In this document: positions 25,102-34,136 of the stretch, piece after piece | Layout of the letters: the number at the start of each line of letters is the position of its first letter | Position numbering within the stretch: position 1 is the first letter of the stretch | From: an uncultured Veillonellaceae bacterium | GTDB lineage: Bacteria; Bacillota; Negativicutes; Selenomonadales; Selenomonadaceae | DNA length: 41,353 nt | Reading direction: 5' to 3' | Assembly: GCA_902766015.1 (NCBI GenBank) | Contig: CACXCC010000056.1 | Span: 1-41,353, forward strand | Notes under the pieces: generated by a model | The model's database searches: none | The model's input: only the letters and a program-made list of their open reading frames with translations | What the model was told of the DNA's origin: nothing | Made by a program: the position numbers and the translations under genes

Positions 25102-25484
25102 TTACCGAGGTCTCCGTTTTTATACGTACCGACGACAGCGCGCGTTTCGTCTGTTCCCTTTTCGATGCCGTAACTGGCTTCATTGAGCGCAACGGTCTGC
25201 GTTCCGTCTGCACCTTTCACGTAAACATTCCCTTTCGGCGGTGTCAGGTGATTGATATCCGTGACGTACGCGTCGAGATCGCCGATCTTCGCCGGATCGT
25301 CCCCGTGTTCCAACTTGTACATGACGATGGCCGAATCGAGTGTACTGAGATCCGCCTTTACCCTTGCTGTGTTGGCCGAAACCATTGCCGAGTTAAACTT
25401 CGGCACCGCAATGGCCGCGAGGATGCCGATGATCATCACAGCAACGAGAATGGAAAGCAATGAAAAACCCTGTTCTGACTTCAT
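25098..25484 (-). CDS. Type IV pilin / major pseudopilin-like (Ser at mature position 5)
   Basis: A 128-residue pilin: leader MKSEQG, then FSLLSILVAVMIIGILAAIAVPKF, the classic pilin helix of ComGC/GspG type, then a soluble domain with AVPKFNSAMVSAN and a Tyr/Lys-rich end. Almost all pilins of this class have Glu at position 5; here it is Ser. ATG 25484 follows GGAGG by 7 bases. First gene of the operon. GspG-like length suggests a major pseudopilin or ComGC-like subunit. The operon contains no assembly ATPase, PilC platform or secretin. Confidence 0.8.
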   Translation of the reverse strand: MKSEQGFSLLSILVAVMIIGILAAIAVPKFNSAMVSANTARVKADLSTLDSAIVMYKLEHGDDPAKIGDLDAYVTDINHLTPPKGNVYVKGADGTQTVALNEASYGIEKGTDETRAVVGTYKNGDLGK

Positions 25485-25587
25485 AGTAAGTCCTCCTTCT
25501 TTGTACATGAAAGTTGTTTATGATTCATATATTCAACATATTTTCTAAAAGTCCTTCTTTTAAAAACATTTTCTTGAAAAAATTTAC
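25485..25587 (-). promoter_or_regulatory. AT-rich upstream region of the pilus-type operon
   Basis: This gap is much richer in A+T than its surroundings and holds the SD of the pilin gene. I could not find a well-spaced -35/-10 pair, nor a sigma-54 GG-N10-GC pattern. An activator-dependent promoter is possible. No ORF is visible. Confidence 0.4.
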
Positions 25588-25620
25588 AAAAAAATCGACA
25601 GTATAAAAATTATACTGTCG
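25588..25620 (-). terminator. Intrinsic terminator after the rsmJ-like gene
   Basis: Minus strand: a 10-bp stem CGACAGTATA/TATACTGTCG with a 5-base loop, followed by ATTTTTTT. It lies 40 bases after the methyltransferase stop and ends the mutS-mutL-rsmJ-like transcript. Confidence 0.85.
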
Positions 25621-25659
25621 ATAAAATTCGTTATGTATATTTGTATAGTACAATTGTCT

Positions 25660-26460
25660 TTATATATGAATTACGCCGTAATGAACCTTACTGTATTTCC
25701 CGCCCGTAATCTCCGGAAAACCGAGGCGCTCAAACTCCCCGCTGCGGCTGTTTTCCTTCATAACAACACGGAAACGGGCGACGCGTCGCGCCTCCGTGAT
25801 AAGTTCCGTTGTCAACGGACGACGATCCGCAACAAGACGCAGAGGATCAAGACTGTGACTCGCGCGCAGGGGATGACGGAACATCGGGTCAAAGTAAATG
25901 ACGTCAAAACTCCTGTCCTCCTGCTCACGCAGAAAGGTCAATGCATCCGCGGCATGCGTTTGAATTTGACGAACAGCCGCTTCAATGCGCGCGTTTTCCG
26001 CCGTAAAATGCCGCATGCCGGCGTGAATAACGGCTTCCGTGAGCGGATTTGACTCGAGAGCCGTTACCTGTCCGGTCGGTCCCGCCACGTAGCTGGCGAC
26101 AATCGCATCGGCGCCGAGTCCGAGCGTGCAATCAAGAACGGTCATGCCGGATTTCAGTCCCATCGCTTCGATCATGCGGTCTCCGGTATTCCCAAAGCGC
26201 AGATTCTTAATGCGGAGATGCGCCATATTCGGATGAAAGAACAGTTCTCCTTCTTCCGTTTCGAGAAACAGTTTCCGTTCCTTCGCGACAAGGATGTACT
26301 TTGCCCCCGTGCGTTCGCGCATCGCGTCAAGCGCTTCGTGCCCGCGGACTTCGTAAGGCAGTCGGAGCCGCTCTGCCGTTTCTTTTGCGAGGGCGACATT
26401 TTCCGCCTGCCAGCGATGACCGCGGTACCCCGTTGTCACAATCGCATCGTCAATCTTCAT
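25660..26460 (-). CDS. SAM-dependent methyltransferase, RsmJ-like
   Basis: A 266-residue class I methyltransferase. The SAM-binding motif is LDCTLGLGADAIVAS (about 109-123), with an acidic ALESNP strand end and the catalytic-loop DVIYFDPMFRHP, close to the DPMFPH motif of RsmJ, the 16S rRNA m2G1516 methyltransferase. An N-terminal domain of about 95 residues precedes it, longer than in E. coli RsmJ. ATG 26460 has GAGGGGGTG upstream. It lies 11 bases after mutL. The substrate is inferred, not shown. Confidence 0.75.
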   Translation of the reverse strand: MKIDDAIVTTGYRGHRWQAENVALAKETAERLRLPYEVRGHEALDAMRERTGAKYILVAKERKLFLETEEGELFFHPNMAHLRIKNLRFGNTGDRMIEAMGLKSGMTVLDCTLGLGADAIVASYVAGPTGQVTALESNPLTEAVIHAGMRHFTAENARIEAAVRQIQTHAADALTFLREQEDRSFDVIYFDPMFRHPLRASHSLDPLRLVADRRPLTTELITEARRVARFRVVMKENSRSGEFERLGFPEITGGKYSKVHYGVIHI

Positions 26461-26471
26461 GACACACCCCC

Positions 26472-28586
26472 TCAAAAGCCGAATCCCGTACGTTTGAACA
26501 TCTTGGCGAGTTCCTCACTGCTGAATTTCAGTATGGTCGGCCGCCCGTGCGGACACGTATACGGGAACGCCGTTGACGCGAGTTCCTCGAGTAAAATCTG
26601 CATTTGACGGAAATTGAGTTCCTCACCGGCTTTGATCGCCGCGCGGCAAGCCGTCGTCGCCAGACAGGCCTGACGGATTTCCTTCGCCGTCGCACGGTGC
26701 ATATCCTGAAGTGACATCAAAATCTCGCGGATGATCCCTTCGGCTTCCTTCAGCGGAATATCCGCCGGCACTTCCATGAGACGGAATTCGCGGTCGCCGC
26801 ACGGTTCCATATGGAACCCGAGCTTCGAAAAGAGATCCTTATTATTCTCGATGAGCTCCGCCTCCTGACGGTCAAATGATAAAATCTGATGGACGAGCAA
26901 CTGCTGCGACGGAATCCCGTCTGCCATCGCCGCAAACTTGTCAAAGAGAATGCGTTCATGCGCCGCGTGTTGATCGACGATATAGAGTCCCGTTGCATCC
27001 TGCGCGATAATATACGTCAGCGCGACCTGACCGATCGGCAGGATTTTGCCGCTGTACCTCAGCGTTTCCCCCGAACAACCCGTATTCGGTACCGTTTCGG
27101 ACAAATTGACGCCGGACAAAGCAGCCCCGCCCGTTGACGCCTGATTGTCAACATTTGCCTGTTCTGTCATGGAACCGCGGCTGACTGATCCTTGCGGCAC
27201 ATTGACGCGGCTTTCCCGCAGCCGCTGTGCCTGCGCCTCGGCAAACCGTCTCGCGTCAGCCTCTGACGCCGAACCCATACGGTTGACGGCTTCGTAAATC
27301 GTCTGCGGCGCATGACGCTCCGAAACGCGATTTCCCGACGGCGAAAAACTGCCCGCGTTTAACTTCGCGTCAAAGCGTTTTTCTGCCGAACGGTTTTGTC
27401 CCAAACCGCCGAAACTGTTACCGGACGATCCGCTCTGTGTTGACACGTCAAACGGTTTCTTTGCTCCGAACGCCGCACCGTCAAACAGTGACATCCCCGA
27501 TTTAATCGACGCCGCACCGGACGAACCGCCCGGAAACGCCGGCTGCGCATGTTGTTCCGGTTTTTCGACCGTTGCCGCGATCTGCTGCAGGTTGCCGTCA
27601 GCCGGACGAATCGCGTCAAGTACCGTCTTATAAACGGCCTTAAAGATACGCCCTTCGTCCTCAAATTTCAGCTCGCTCTTCTGTGGATGGACGTTGACGT
27701 CAATACTGCGCTGCGGCACGGAAATGACGAGAACGGCAAACGGGAACCCGCTCTTCGGGATCAGGGATCGATAGGCGTTGTCAACGGCTTTCGCGAGTGC
27801 ACCGTTGCGGATAATACGTCCGTTGACGATAAAGGTCTGCCATCCCCGCGAACTCTTGAGCGTTGACGGCTTTGAGATGAAGCCCGTAATCTTCGTATCG
27901 CCGTCCGTAAAGTCAAGCGGCAACAACGCATCCGCAACACTGTCGCCGTAAATGCTCTGCACGGCGTCAAACAAACTGCCGTTTCCCGGTGTCGCCACGG
28001 CAAGACGGTTGTTATTGATAAACTGGAACTCGATATCCGGGCGTGACAAAGCGAGCTTGACGATAAAATCGTTGATATGCGATGCTTCCGTATGGTTCGT
28101 TTTTAAAAACTTCTTGCGCGCCGGTGTGTTGAAAAAAAGATCCTCGACGCGGATCGTCGTACCGAGGGAACAACCGGCTTCGTCGATTTCCGGCGGTTTA
28201 CTGCCGCTGATGACAATTTTCGTCCCGAGGTCGGTTCCCGCGGGACGAGTCAGCATACAGAACCGGGACACAGACGCGATCGTCGGCAATGCTTCGCCGC
28301 GAAATCCGAGTGTCCGCACCGTATTGAGGTCGCCGGCTTCGCGGATTTTACTTGTCGCGTGACGCTGAATCGCCAGTTCCGCGTCCTCGCGCGTCATCCC
28401 TTTGCCGTTATCTGTCACACGCATAAAACTTGTGCCGCCCGCCGTAATTTCGACTTCGATGCGCGTTGCACCGGCGTCAATGGCGTTTTCGACAAGTTCC
28501 TTTATGACCGAAGCCGGGCGTTCGACGACTTCACCGGCTGCGATTTTATTGATCGTTCCTTCGTCGAGTACACGAATGATGCTCAT
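26472..28586 (-). CDS. mutL: DNA mismatch repair protein MutL (endonuclease type)
   Basis: A 704-residue MutL. The GHKL ATPase half has IAAGEVVERPASVIKELVENAIDAGA, DNGKGM and GFRGEAL. A Gly/Ser-rich linker (about 345-510) joins it to the C-terminal domain with DQHAAHERILFD, ACRAAIKAGE and CPHGRP, the metal-binding motifs of nicking MutL. The last Glu of the DQHAx2Ex4E motif is Asp here, a conservative change. It overlaps mutS by 4 bases. Without a MutH system, this protein would nick the daughter strand. Confidence 0.96.
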   Translation of the reverse strand: MSIIRVLDEGTINKIAAGEVVERPASVIKELVENAIDAGATRIEVEITAGGTSFMRVTDNGKGMTREDAELAIQRHATSKIREAGDLNTVRTLGFRGEALPTIASVSRFCMLTRPAGTDLGTKIVISGSKPPEIDEAGCSLGTTIRVEDLFFNTPARKKFLKTNHTEASHINDFIVKLALSRPDIEFQFINNNRLAVATPGNGSLFDAVQSIYGDSVADALLPLDFTDGDTKITGFISKPSTLKSSRGWQTFIVNGRIIRNGALAKAVDNAYRSLIPKSGFPFAVLVISVPQRSIDVNVHPQKSELKFEDEGRIFKAVYKTVLDAIRPADGNLQQIAATVEKPEQHAQPAFPGGSSGAASIKSGMSLFDGAAFGAKKPFDVSTQSGSSGNSFGGLGQNRSAEKRFDAKLNAGSFSPSGNRVSERHAPQTIYEAVNRMGSASEADARRFAEAQAQRLRESRVNVPQGSVSRGSMTEQANVDNQASTGGAALSGVNLSETVPNTGCSGETLRYSGKILPIGQVALTYIIAQDATGLYIVDQHAAHERILFDKFAAMADGIPSQQLLVHQILSFDRQEAELIENNKDLFSKLGFHMEPCGDREFRLMEVPADIPLKEAEGIIREILMSLQDMHRATAKEIRQACLATTACRAAIKAGEELNFRQMQILLEELASTAFPYTCPHGRPTILKFSSEELAKMFKRTGFGF

Positions 28587-31177
28587 GAACGTCCCGCCTC
28601 CTTCTTCGCCTGCTGCTGCAGTTCATAGAGTTTGTTGATCGCTTCGATCGGCGTCATCGTCATGACGTCAAGGGCGAGGAGATCGTCACGAAGCGTATCC
28701 GCAAACAGCGATCCCATCGCCGGTTCTTCGGCAACTTTAAGTGCCGGTTTTTCGGCTTTTGCCGGCGTTACGGCCGCTTTTTCCTCGGCCTGTTCCTCCT
28801 CGAGTCCCGCGAGGATGACTTCCGCTCGTTTTGTCACGCGGGGAGGCAGGCCCGCGAGGCGCGCGACGTGGATGCCGTACGATTTATCCGCCGCTCCCGG
28901 CACGATACGGCGCATAAAGTCGACTTTTGTCCCGCGTTCCTTGACAGCGACGCAGAAATTGCAGATCTTTTCATCCTCCATCTCCGTGAGTTCATGATAA
29001 TGCGTCGCAAAAAGTGTCTTGGCATGGATTGACTGTTCGACATACTCCACGACGGCGCGCGCAATACTCATGCCGTCAAACGTACTCGTGCCGCGTCCGA
29101 TCTCGTCGAGGATGACGAGGCTGTTTTTCGTCGCATACTTCAAAATCTGCGCGACTTCATTCATCTCGACCATAAACGTACTTTGGCCGCTCACGAGATC
29201 ATCGCTCGCGCCGATACGCGTAAAAATGCGGTCAACGGGCGAAATCGCGGCTTCACGCGCCGGCACGAAACTCCCCGCCTGCGCCATGAGCGTCAACAGC
29301 GCGACTTGTCGCATATACGTCGATTTGCCGGCCATATTCGGGCCCGTAATCAGCATAATCTCGCAGTCGCGGTGATTAAGTTCCGTGTCATTCGGCACGA
29401 AAAGCTCGCGCGTTAAAATGCGCTCGACGAGCGGATGACGCCCTTCTTTGATACGGATTTCGCCGTCCGTGACCATTTTCGGCCGTACATAATGGTAGGA
29501 AACCGCAGCTTCCGCAAGTCCCGTCAACACGTCGACGCGTGCGACTTCGTGCGCCGTTTCCTGAATAGCTGTCAATTGACGTTTAACCGCCTCACGCACC
29601 TCCGTAAAGAGTGCATATTCGATATTGACGATTTTTTCCTGCGCGCCGAGGATCTTGCTTTCAAACGTCTTGAGCTCATCCGTGATGTAACGCTCCGCAT
29701 TCGCGAGCGTCTGCTTGCGAATATAGCGGTCCGGGACGAGTTCCGTACTGCTGTGGCGCACTTCGATATAATAGCCGAAGACTTTATTGTAGCCGATCTT
29801 CAGTGACTTGATGCCCGTCTCCTCTTTTTCGCGCTCCTCGATTTCCTGCAGCATCGACTTGCTGTCATGGGCAATACGGCGGTATTCGTCGAGTTCTTCA
29901 TTATATCCGTCCTTGATGATGCCGCCCTCGCGCAGCGAAATGCCCGGATTCTCGACGATCGCGCGGTCGAGCAGATCGACGAGGTCGCGGAAGAGTTCGA
30001 TACGCGAAAAACTCTCCCGAAGCAGGGATGCCCTGCTCCCTTCGAGACGGTGACGGATCTCCGGCAGACAGCAGAGTGACGCTTTTAACGCGAGCACATC
30101 GCGCGCATTGGCAGTACCGACCTCGATACGCGTAAGTAAACGCTCGAAATCGTGAACATCGCGGCAGCCGTCACGCAAACCACGCCGCATGGCCGCATTC
30201 TGCGTGAGTTCCTCCACGGCGTCCAGCCGGCGGTTAATCGCGAGAATGTCAAGAAGCGGATACTCGAGCCATTTCTTCAAAAGTCGGCTCCCCATTGCCG
30301 TACTCGTGAAGTCCAGGACGGAAAGCAGCGTATTTTTCCGCCCGCCGTCACGCAGATTGCGCGTGATCTCGAGGTTGCGCAGTGTGTACGTGTCAACGAC
30401 GAGATTCTCACTCGCGTCAAGATAGGTAAGCGTGTTGATCTGCGTCAGATCCGTACGCACTGTTTCGTGCAGATAGTCAAGGAGCGTCGCGATCGCCGGT
30501 TTTGCTTCCTCGTGCCGCGGCCGTTCGTCCATGTCAAAATGCTCGATGATTCGGTCTTCGATATCCGTCGAACGTTCCACAGGCGTCACCGTGCAGTGAG
30601 GCAGGCGCAGTTCGAGGAACTCCCGCAGTTCCGCTGCAAAGGACAACGTCCCGACAGTCAAAAGTTCCGGCATCATCAAACGATAGAGTTCGTCAAAGAG
30701 CATCTGCTGTCGGTTTTTCCCCGTATAAATGCCGTAAAAACACTCGCCTGTCGAAATATCCGCACCGGCGAGCACGATACCGGAAGCCGTTTCGTCAATG
30801 AGCGCGATATAATTGTTCGATGCATCCTGAAGCGCCGTCTCCGAAAGGATCGTTCCCGGCGTCACGACCTTGATAATCTCACGCTTCGTCAGCCCTTTCG
30901 CTTTCGGATCGCCGATCTGCTCCGCGATCGCGACTTTATAGCCGCGCTTGACGAGTTTATTGACATATACCTCTGCCGCGTGGTACGGCACGCCGCACAT
31001 CGGTGCCTTTTCCTTGTTGCCGCTGCGGCTTGTGAGGGTCAGGCTCAGTTCTTTTGACACGAGTTTCGCATCGTCAAAAAACATTTCATAAAAATCGCCG
31101 AGACGGAAAAACAGGATCGCATCGGGATACTGTTTCTTCGTCGTGAGATATTGCTGCATCATCGGTGTCAGTTCCAT
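28583..31177 (-). CDS. mutS: DNA mismatch repair protein MutS
   Basis: An 864-residue MutS1. The N-terminal mismatch-binding domain has FFRLGDFYEMFFDDA with the Phe-x-Glu motif. Walker A is GPNMAGKST (about 611), followed by DEIGRGTSTFDG and a FATHYHEL switch. The C-terminal tail includes an Ala/Glu/Lys-rich spacer and a helix (TMTPIEAINKLYELQQQ) of the tetramerisation type. ATG 31177 has AAGGTGG upstream. First gene of mutS-mutL-rsmJ-like. About 165 bases separate it from miaB. I found no convincing promoter there, only a GC-rich inverted repeat near 31197-31216. Confidence 0.97.
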   Translation of the reverse strand: MELTPMMQQYLTTKKQYPDAILFFRLGDFYEMFFDDAKLVSKELSLTLTSRSGNKEKAPMCGVPYHAAEVYVNKLVKRGYKVAIAEQIGDPKAKGLTKREIIKVVTPGTILSETALQDASNNYIALIDETASGIVLAGADISTGECFYGIYTGKNRQQMLFDELYRLMMPELLTVGTLSFAAELREFLELRLPHCTVTPVERSTDIEDRIIEHFDMDERPRHEEAKPAIATLLDYLHETVRTDLTQINTLTYLDASENLVVDTYTLRNLEITRNLRDGGRKNTLLSVLDFTSTAMGSRLLKKWLEYPLLDILAINRRLDAVEELTQNAAMRRGLRDGCRDVHDFERLLTRIEVGTANARDVLALKASLCCLPEIRHRLEGSRASLLRESFSRIELFRDLVDLLDRAIVENPGISLREGGIIKDGYNEELDEYRRIAHDSKSMLQEIEEREKEETGIKSLKIGYNKVFGYYIEVRHSSTELVPDRYIRKQTLANAERYITDELKTFESKILGAQEKIVNIEYALFTEVREAVKRQLTAIQETAHEVARVDVLTGLAEAAVSYHYVRPKMVTDGEIRIKEGRHPLVERILTRELFVPNDTELNHRDCEIMLITGPNMAGKSTYMRQVALLTLMAQAGSFVPAREAAISPVDRIFTRIGASDDLVSGQSTFMVEMNEVAQILKYATKNSLVILDEIGRGTSTFDGMSIARAVVEYVEQSIHAKTLFATHYHELTEMEDEKICNFCVAVKERGTKVDFMRRIVPGAADKSYGIHVARLAGLPPRVTKRAEVILAGLEEEQAEEKAAVTPAKAEKPALKVAEEPAMGSLFADTLRDDLLALDVMTMTPIEAINKLYELQQQAKKEAGRS

Positions 31178-31280
31178 ATTGCACCACCTTTTCCCGGCCG
31201 GCTCGGCCGCGCCGGTTCTATAAGAATCGTTGCTGTTTACTCAGTCTGTAATAATTAAGCATACCATAAAACAGCCCCAA

Positions 31281-31327
31281 AAACCAGAAACAGGGCAGGA
31301 AAACTGACACACAGTTCTCCTGCCCTG
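31281..31327 (-). terminator. Intrinsic terminator after miaB
   Basis: Minus strand: a long stem CAGGGCAGGA/TCCTGCCCTG extended by AACTG/CAGTT, followed by TTTCTGGTTTTT. It lies 17 bases after the miaB stop and separates miaB from mutS. Confidence 0.85.
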
Positions 31328-31343
31328 ATACACACCCTGAAAA

Positions 31344-32672
31344 TTATACGCGCTCGCCCTTCAGCACCCACGTCTGCGGCTGCATGATTTTAACGTCAAC
31401 GAATTCGCCCGGTTTCTCGTCACCGTGCTCAAAGAGTACGATCTTATTCGTACGCGTACGTCCGCTCCAGACATCCGCGCGGTTTTTACTCGGTCCTTCG
31501 ACCATGACTTCAAACGTTTTGCCCAGAAGCTGTTCGTTGATTTCGAGGCTGATCTGATTTTGTACCGCCATGAGACGATTCAGACGTTCTTTTTTGACCG
31601 CTTCCGGCACCTGATCTGCCATCTTTGCCGCCGGGGTTCCGGAACGCGGCGAATAAATAAACGTATAGGCCGAATCATAGCGGATTTCCTTCAGAAACGC
31701 GAGAAGCTGCTCAAAGTCTTCATCCGTTTCGCCTGGAAAACCGACGATAAGATCCGTCGTCAGGCTGACATCCGGAATCGCCGCCCGTATACGCTTGACG
31801 AGATCGCGGTATTTCTCCGTCGTATAAACGCGGTTCATCGCCTTTAAAATCCGGTTGCTGCCGTGCTGCACCGGCAGATGGATGTGTTCGCAAAGATGCG
31901 TACCGCCTGCAATCGCGGCAATGACTCGGTCGCTGAGATCCTTCGGATGTGACGTCATAAAACGCACGCGCCGGATCCCCGGAACCTGATCAACCATCGT
32001 CAAAAGGTCCGCAAAATCCGCTTCCTTATGATCCTTGCCGTACGAATTGACATTCTGACCGAGAAGCGTCACCTCCTCGTAGCCCTGCGCGACGGCCTGT
32101 TCGACCTCGCGGATGATATCCTGCGGATGACGGCTGTGCTCACGTCCGCGAACGTACGGCACAATGCAGTACGTGCAGAAATTATTGCAGCCGTACATAA
32201 TCGGGATCCACGCCGAAAACTTTCCTTCGCGTGCGATCGGCACATTTTCCGGCATGTCATTGTTTTCGAGTACCGTATCTACGACGTGTTGACGCTCCGC
32301 CTCGATTTTGCGGATAATCTGACTGAGTTCCTGCACCTTGTTCGTGCCGAGCACAAAATCGATATGCGGCGCACGTTTAATGAGGCTGTCTTTCTCTTTC
32401 TGCGCCATACAGCCCGTAATCCCGAAAATGAGCTCCGGATGCTCGCGTTTGATCGCCTTGATCTCGCCGATCTTGCCGTAGACGCGATCCTCCGCCGTTT
32501 CGCGGACACAGCACGTATTAATCAAAATGACATCGGCCTGACGCATATCATCGATTTGCGTATATCCCATCGCCTGAAGCTGTCCCGCCATGCGCTCGGA
32601 ATCCGAGACGTTCATCTGACAGCCGTAGGAGAGAATCGTATACCGACGTCCGTTTGTCTTTGTCGTTTCCAT
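31344..32672 (-). CDS. miaB: tRNA-2-methylthio-N6-dimethylallyladenosine synthase
   Basis: A 442-residue radical-SAM methylthiotransferase. N-terminal UPF0004 cysteines are in GCQMNVSDSE, INTCCVRETAE and GITGCMAQ. The radical SAM motif is CNNFCTYCIVP. A C-terminal TRAM domain (LLGKTFEVMVEGPS onward) binds RNA. It adds the 2-methylthio group at A37 of tRNAs reading UNN codons. It has its own promoter and terminator but precedes mutS, a linkage common in Bacillota. Confidence 0.96.
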   Translation of the reverse strand: METTKTNGRRYTILSYGCQMNVSDSERMAGQLQAMGYTQIDDMRQADVILINTCCVRETAEDRVYGKIGEIKAIKREHPELIFGITGCMAQKEKDSLIKRAPHIDFVLGTNKVQELSQIIRKIEAERQHVVDTVLENNDMPENVPIAREGKFSAWIPIMYGCNNFCTYCIVPYVRGREHSRHPQDIIREVEQAVAQGYEEVTLLGQNVNSYGKDHKEADFADLLTMVDQVPGIRRVRFMTSHPKDLSDRVIAAIAGGTHLCEHIHLPVQHGSNRILKAMNRVYTTEKYRDLVKRIRAAIPDVSLTTDLIVGFPGETDEDFEQLLAFLKEIRYDSAYTFIYSPRSGTPAAKMADQVPEAVKKERLNRLMAVQNQISLEINEQLLGKTFEVMVEGPSKNRADVWSGRTRTNKIVLFEHGDEKPGEFVDVKIMQPQTWVLKGERV

Positions 32673-32721
32673 ATTGTTCCGGTTCTGACCTCCGCTTCCT
32701 CTGTAAAATCACGAATAGTTT

Positions 32722-32727
32722 ATTATA
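32722..32727 (-). promoter_or_regulatory. Extended -10 promoter of miaB
   Basis: Minus strand TGCTATAAT: a consensus -10 with the TGn extension, about 50 bases before the miaB ATG. No clear -35. Confidence 0.6.
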
Positions 32728-32763
32728 GCACAAGTCGGGGACGGGAAGCCAGAAAAATCGCAC

Positions 32764-33477
32764 TCACTCACAGCTTGCGACAAACGCGCGGAATATCCGT
32801 TGACTGTCGGGATCGGTTTGATACGAAAACTCGGGGTGCCACTGAACGGTCCAGACAAACGGCAGAGCCGGCATATACGCGGCTTCGATGATCCCGTCCG
32901 GGGCTGTTGCCATCGGTTTCAGGTCTTTTGCGAGCGTTTTCACGGCCTGATGATGGTAGCTGTTGACGCCGATTTTTGACGCTTTCAGAAGGCGGTAAAG
33001 CGGGCTTTCCGAATCGATGTTGACGTCATGGACGGCACGGTCATACGGCGGCGTCATGGCATGGCTGATGTTTGACGGATGATCTGTCGGCAGATCCTGA
33101 TAGAGGTCACCGCCCAAAAGCGCATTGATGAGCTGATGCCCGCGGCAGATGCCGAGAATCGGCTTTTCTTTTGCCGTAACGGCCGCAAAGAGCGCGCGGC
33201 TCATCGCGTCAAGTTCCGGCACGGTTTCTCCGCAGCACGGTGACACGGATGCGCCGTAAAGTCCCGGTGAAACATCCTGACCGCCCGGGAACAAAAAGCC
33301 GTCGTACATTGCGGTAATCCGCTTGATGTCAGCGTCATCTGACGTCAGCGGCAGCATGACGGGAAGCCCTCCCGCCGCGAGAATTCCTTCCATGTAGCCC
33401 GGGACCATCCACCAGCTTTCTCGTTGTACGTCAATCAGCGGCAATATTGCAATCGTCGGTTTCACAGCAACCACCAT
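32764..33477 (-). CDS. Class I glutamine amidotransferase, gamma-glutamyl-GABA hydrolase-like (peptidase C26)
   Basis: About 237 residues. PGGQDVSP is the oxyanion region, ICRGHQLIN contains the nucleophile Cys (about C111), and VQWHPEF carries the catalytic His. This set fits the PuuD/peptidase C26 family, which hydrolyses gamma-glutamyl compounds. No puu or GABA genes are nearby, so the substrate is open. The start is either ATG 33477 or GTG 33465; the latter has GGTGG 5 bases upstream. A longer in-frame reading starts upstream of the predicted promoter and is rejected. Confidence 0.85.
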   Translation of the reverse strand: MVVAVKPTIAILPLIDVQRESWWMVPGYMEGILAAGGLPVMLPLTSDDADIKRITAMYDGFLFPGGQDVSPGLYGASVSPCCGETVPELDAMSRALFAAVTAKEKPILGICRGHQLINALLGGDLYQDLPTDHPSNISHAMTPPYDRAVHDVNIDSESPLYRLLKASKIGVNSYHHQAVKTLAKDLKPMATAPDGIIEAAYMPALPFVWTVQWHPEFSYQTDPDSQRIFRAFVASCE

Positions 33478-33519
33478 CCTAACCTGTTGTACTTTCCAAC
33501 GGTATTTCCGCACACAGAC

Positions 33520-33525
33520 AGTATA
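33520..33525 (-). promoter_or_regulatory. Extended -10 promoter of the amidotransferase gene
   Basis: Minus strand TGGTATACT: a near-consensus -10 with TGn, about 43 bases before the ATG. It is divergent from the deacylase promoter about 50 bases away. Confidence 0.5.
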
Positions 33526-33562
33526 CCACATTGGCGTTAGGGTCCGCTAAATGTTTCCCGAA

Positions 33563-33582
33563 ATGAAATTTCATGTTACAAT
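33563..33582 (+). promoter_or_regulatory. Deacylase promoter with overlapping 12-bp palindrome
   Basis: Plus strand TGTTACAAT gives an extended -10 (33577-33582), about 40 bases before the deacylase ATG. The perfect palindrome ATGAAATTTCAT (33563-33574) fills the spacer just upstream of it, a position typical of an operator. It lies between two divergent promoters. Confidence 0.45.
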
Positions 33583-33621
33583 ACAGGAAAGCATCGACAC
33601 GTCACGCGAAAGGAGCGCCCG

Positions 33622-34113
33622 ATGGAACTCGACGAACTGCTGCAACAACTCAAAATCCACTACGAGAAACTGGAACATCCCGCCGTTTATACATCCGAGG
33701 AAGCCGCTTCACTCGGCATCGCCGAAAAACTGCAGGCAACGGCGTGCAAGAACCTCTTTCTCTCCATGAAACACAAAGCGTTTTACCTGCTCGTTTTCCC
33801 CGCCGCAAAGCGCCCGCGCATCAATCAAGTCGCAAAACTCCTGCATGTTCCGCATCTCTCCTTTGCAAGCGAAGCGGAATTGAGCGACCTGTTACATCTG
33901 TATCCCGGCAGTGTCACGCCGCTCGGTATCATCCATGACACGGAAAACAAAGTGACGGTCATCTTGGACGAGGCACTCCGCGGGAAAACGATCTGTGCCC
34001 ATCCGAACCGCAACACCGCGACACTCGCATTGCGGTATGAGGATCTTTTAACCTTCATTCACGCGCTCGATCATACGGTCATCGAGGTTCCGATCCCCGA
34101 GGCAGATCCATAA
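33622..34113 (+). CDS. YbaK/ProX-type aminoacyl-tRNA deacylase
   Basis: A 163-residue stand-alone editing domain of the YbaK/PrdX superfamily. It has CKNLFLSMKHKAFYLLV (Lys43), and GSVTPLGI (96-103), the substrate loop of the family. PrdX-like members hydrolyse Ala-tRNA(Pro) or related mischarged tRNAs. The exact specificity cannot be read from sequence alone. AAAGGAG precedes ATG 33622. It is the only rightward gene in the first 36 kb and converges on tex. Confidence 0.85.
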   Translation: MELDELLQQLKIHYEKLEHPAVYTSEEAASLGIAEKLQATACKNLFLSMKHKAFYLLVFPAAKRPRINQVAKLLHVPHLSFASEAELSDLLHLYPGSVTPLGIIHDTENKVTVILDEALRGKTICAHPNRNTATLALRYEDLLTFIHALDHTVIEVPIPEADP

Positions 34114-34136
34114 ATCATTGACGAATCACCGCATCA

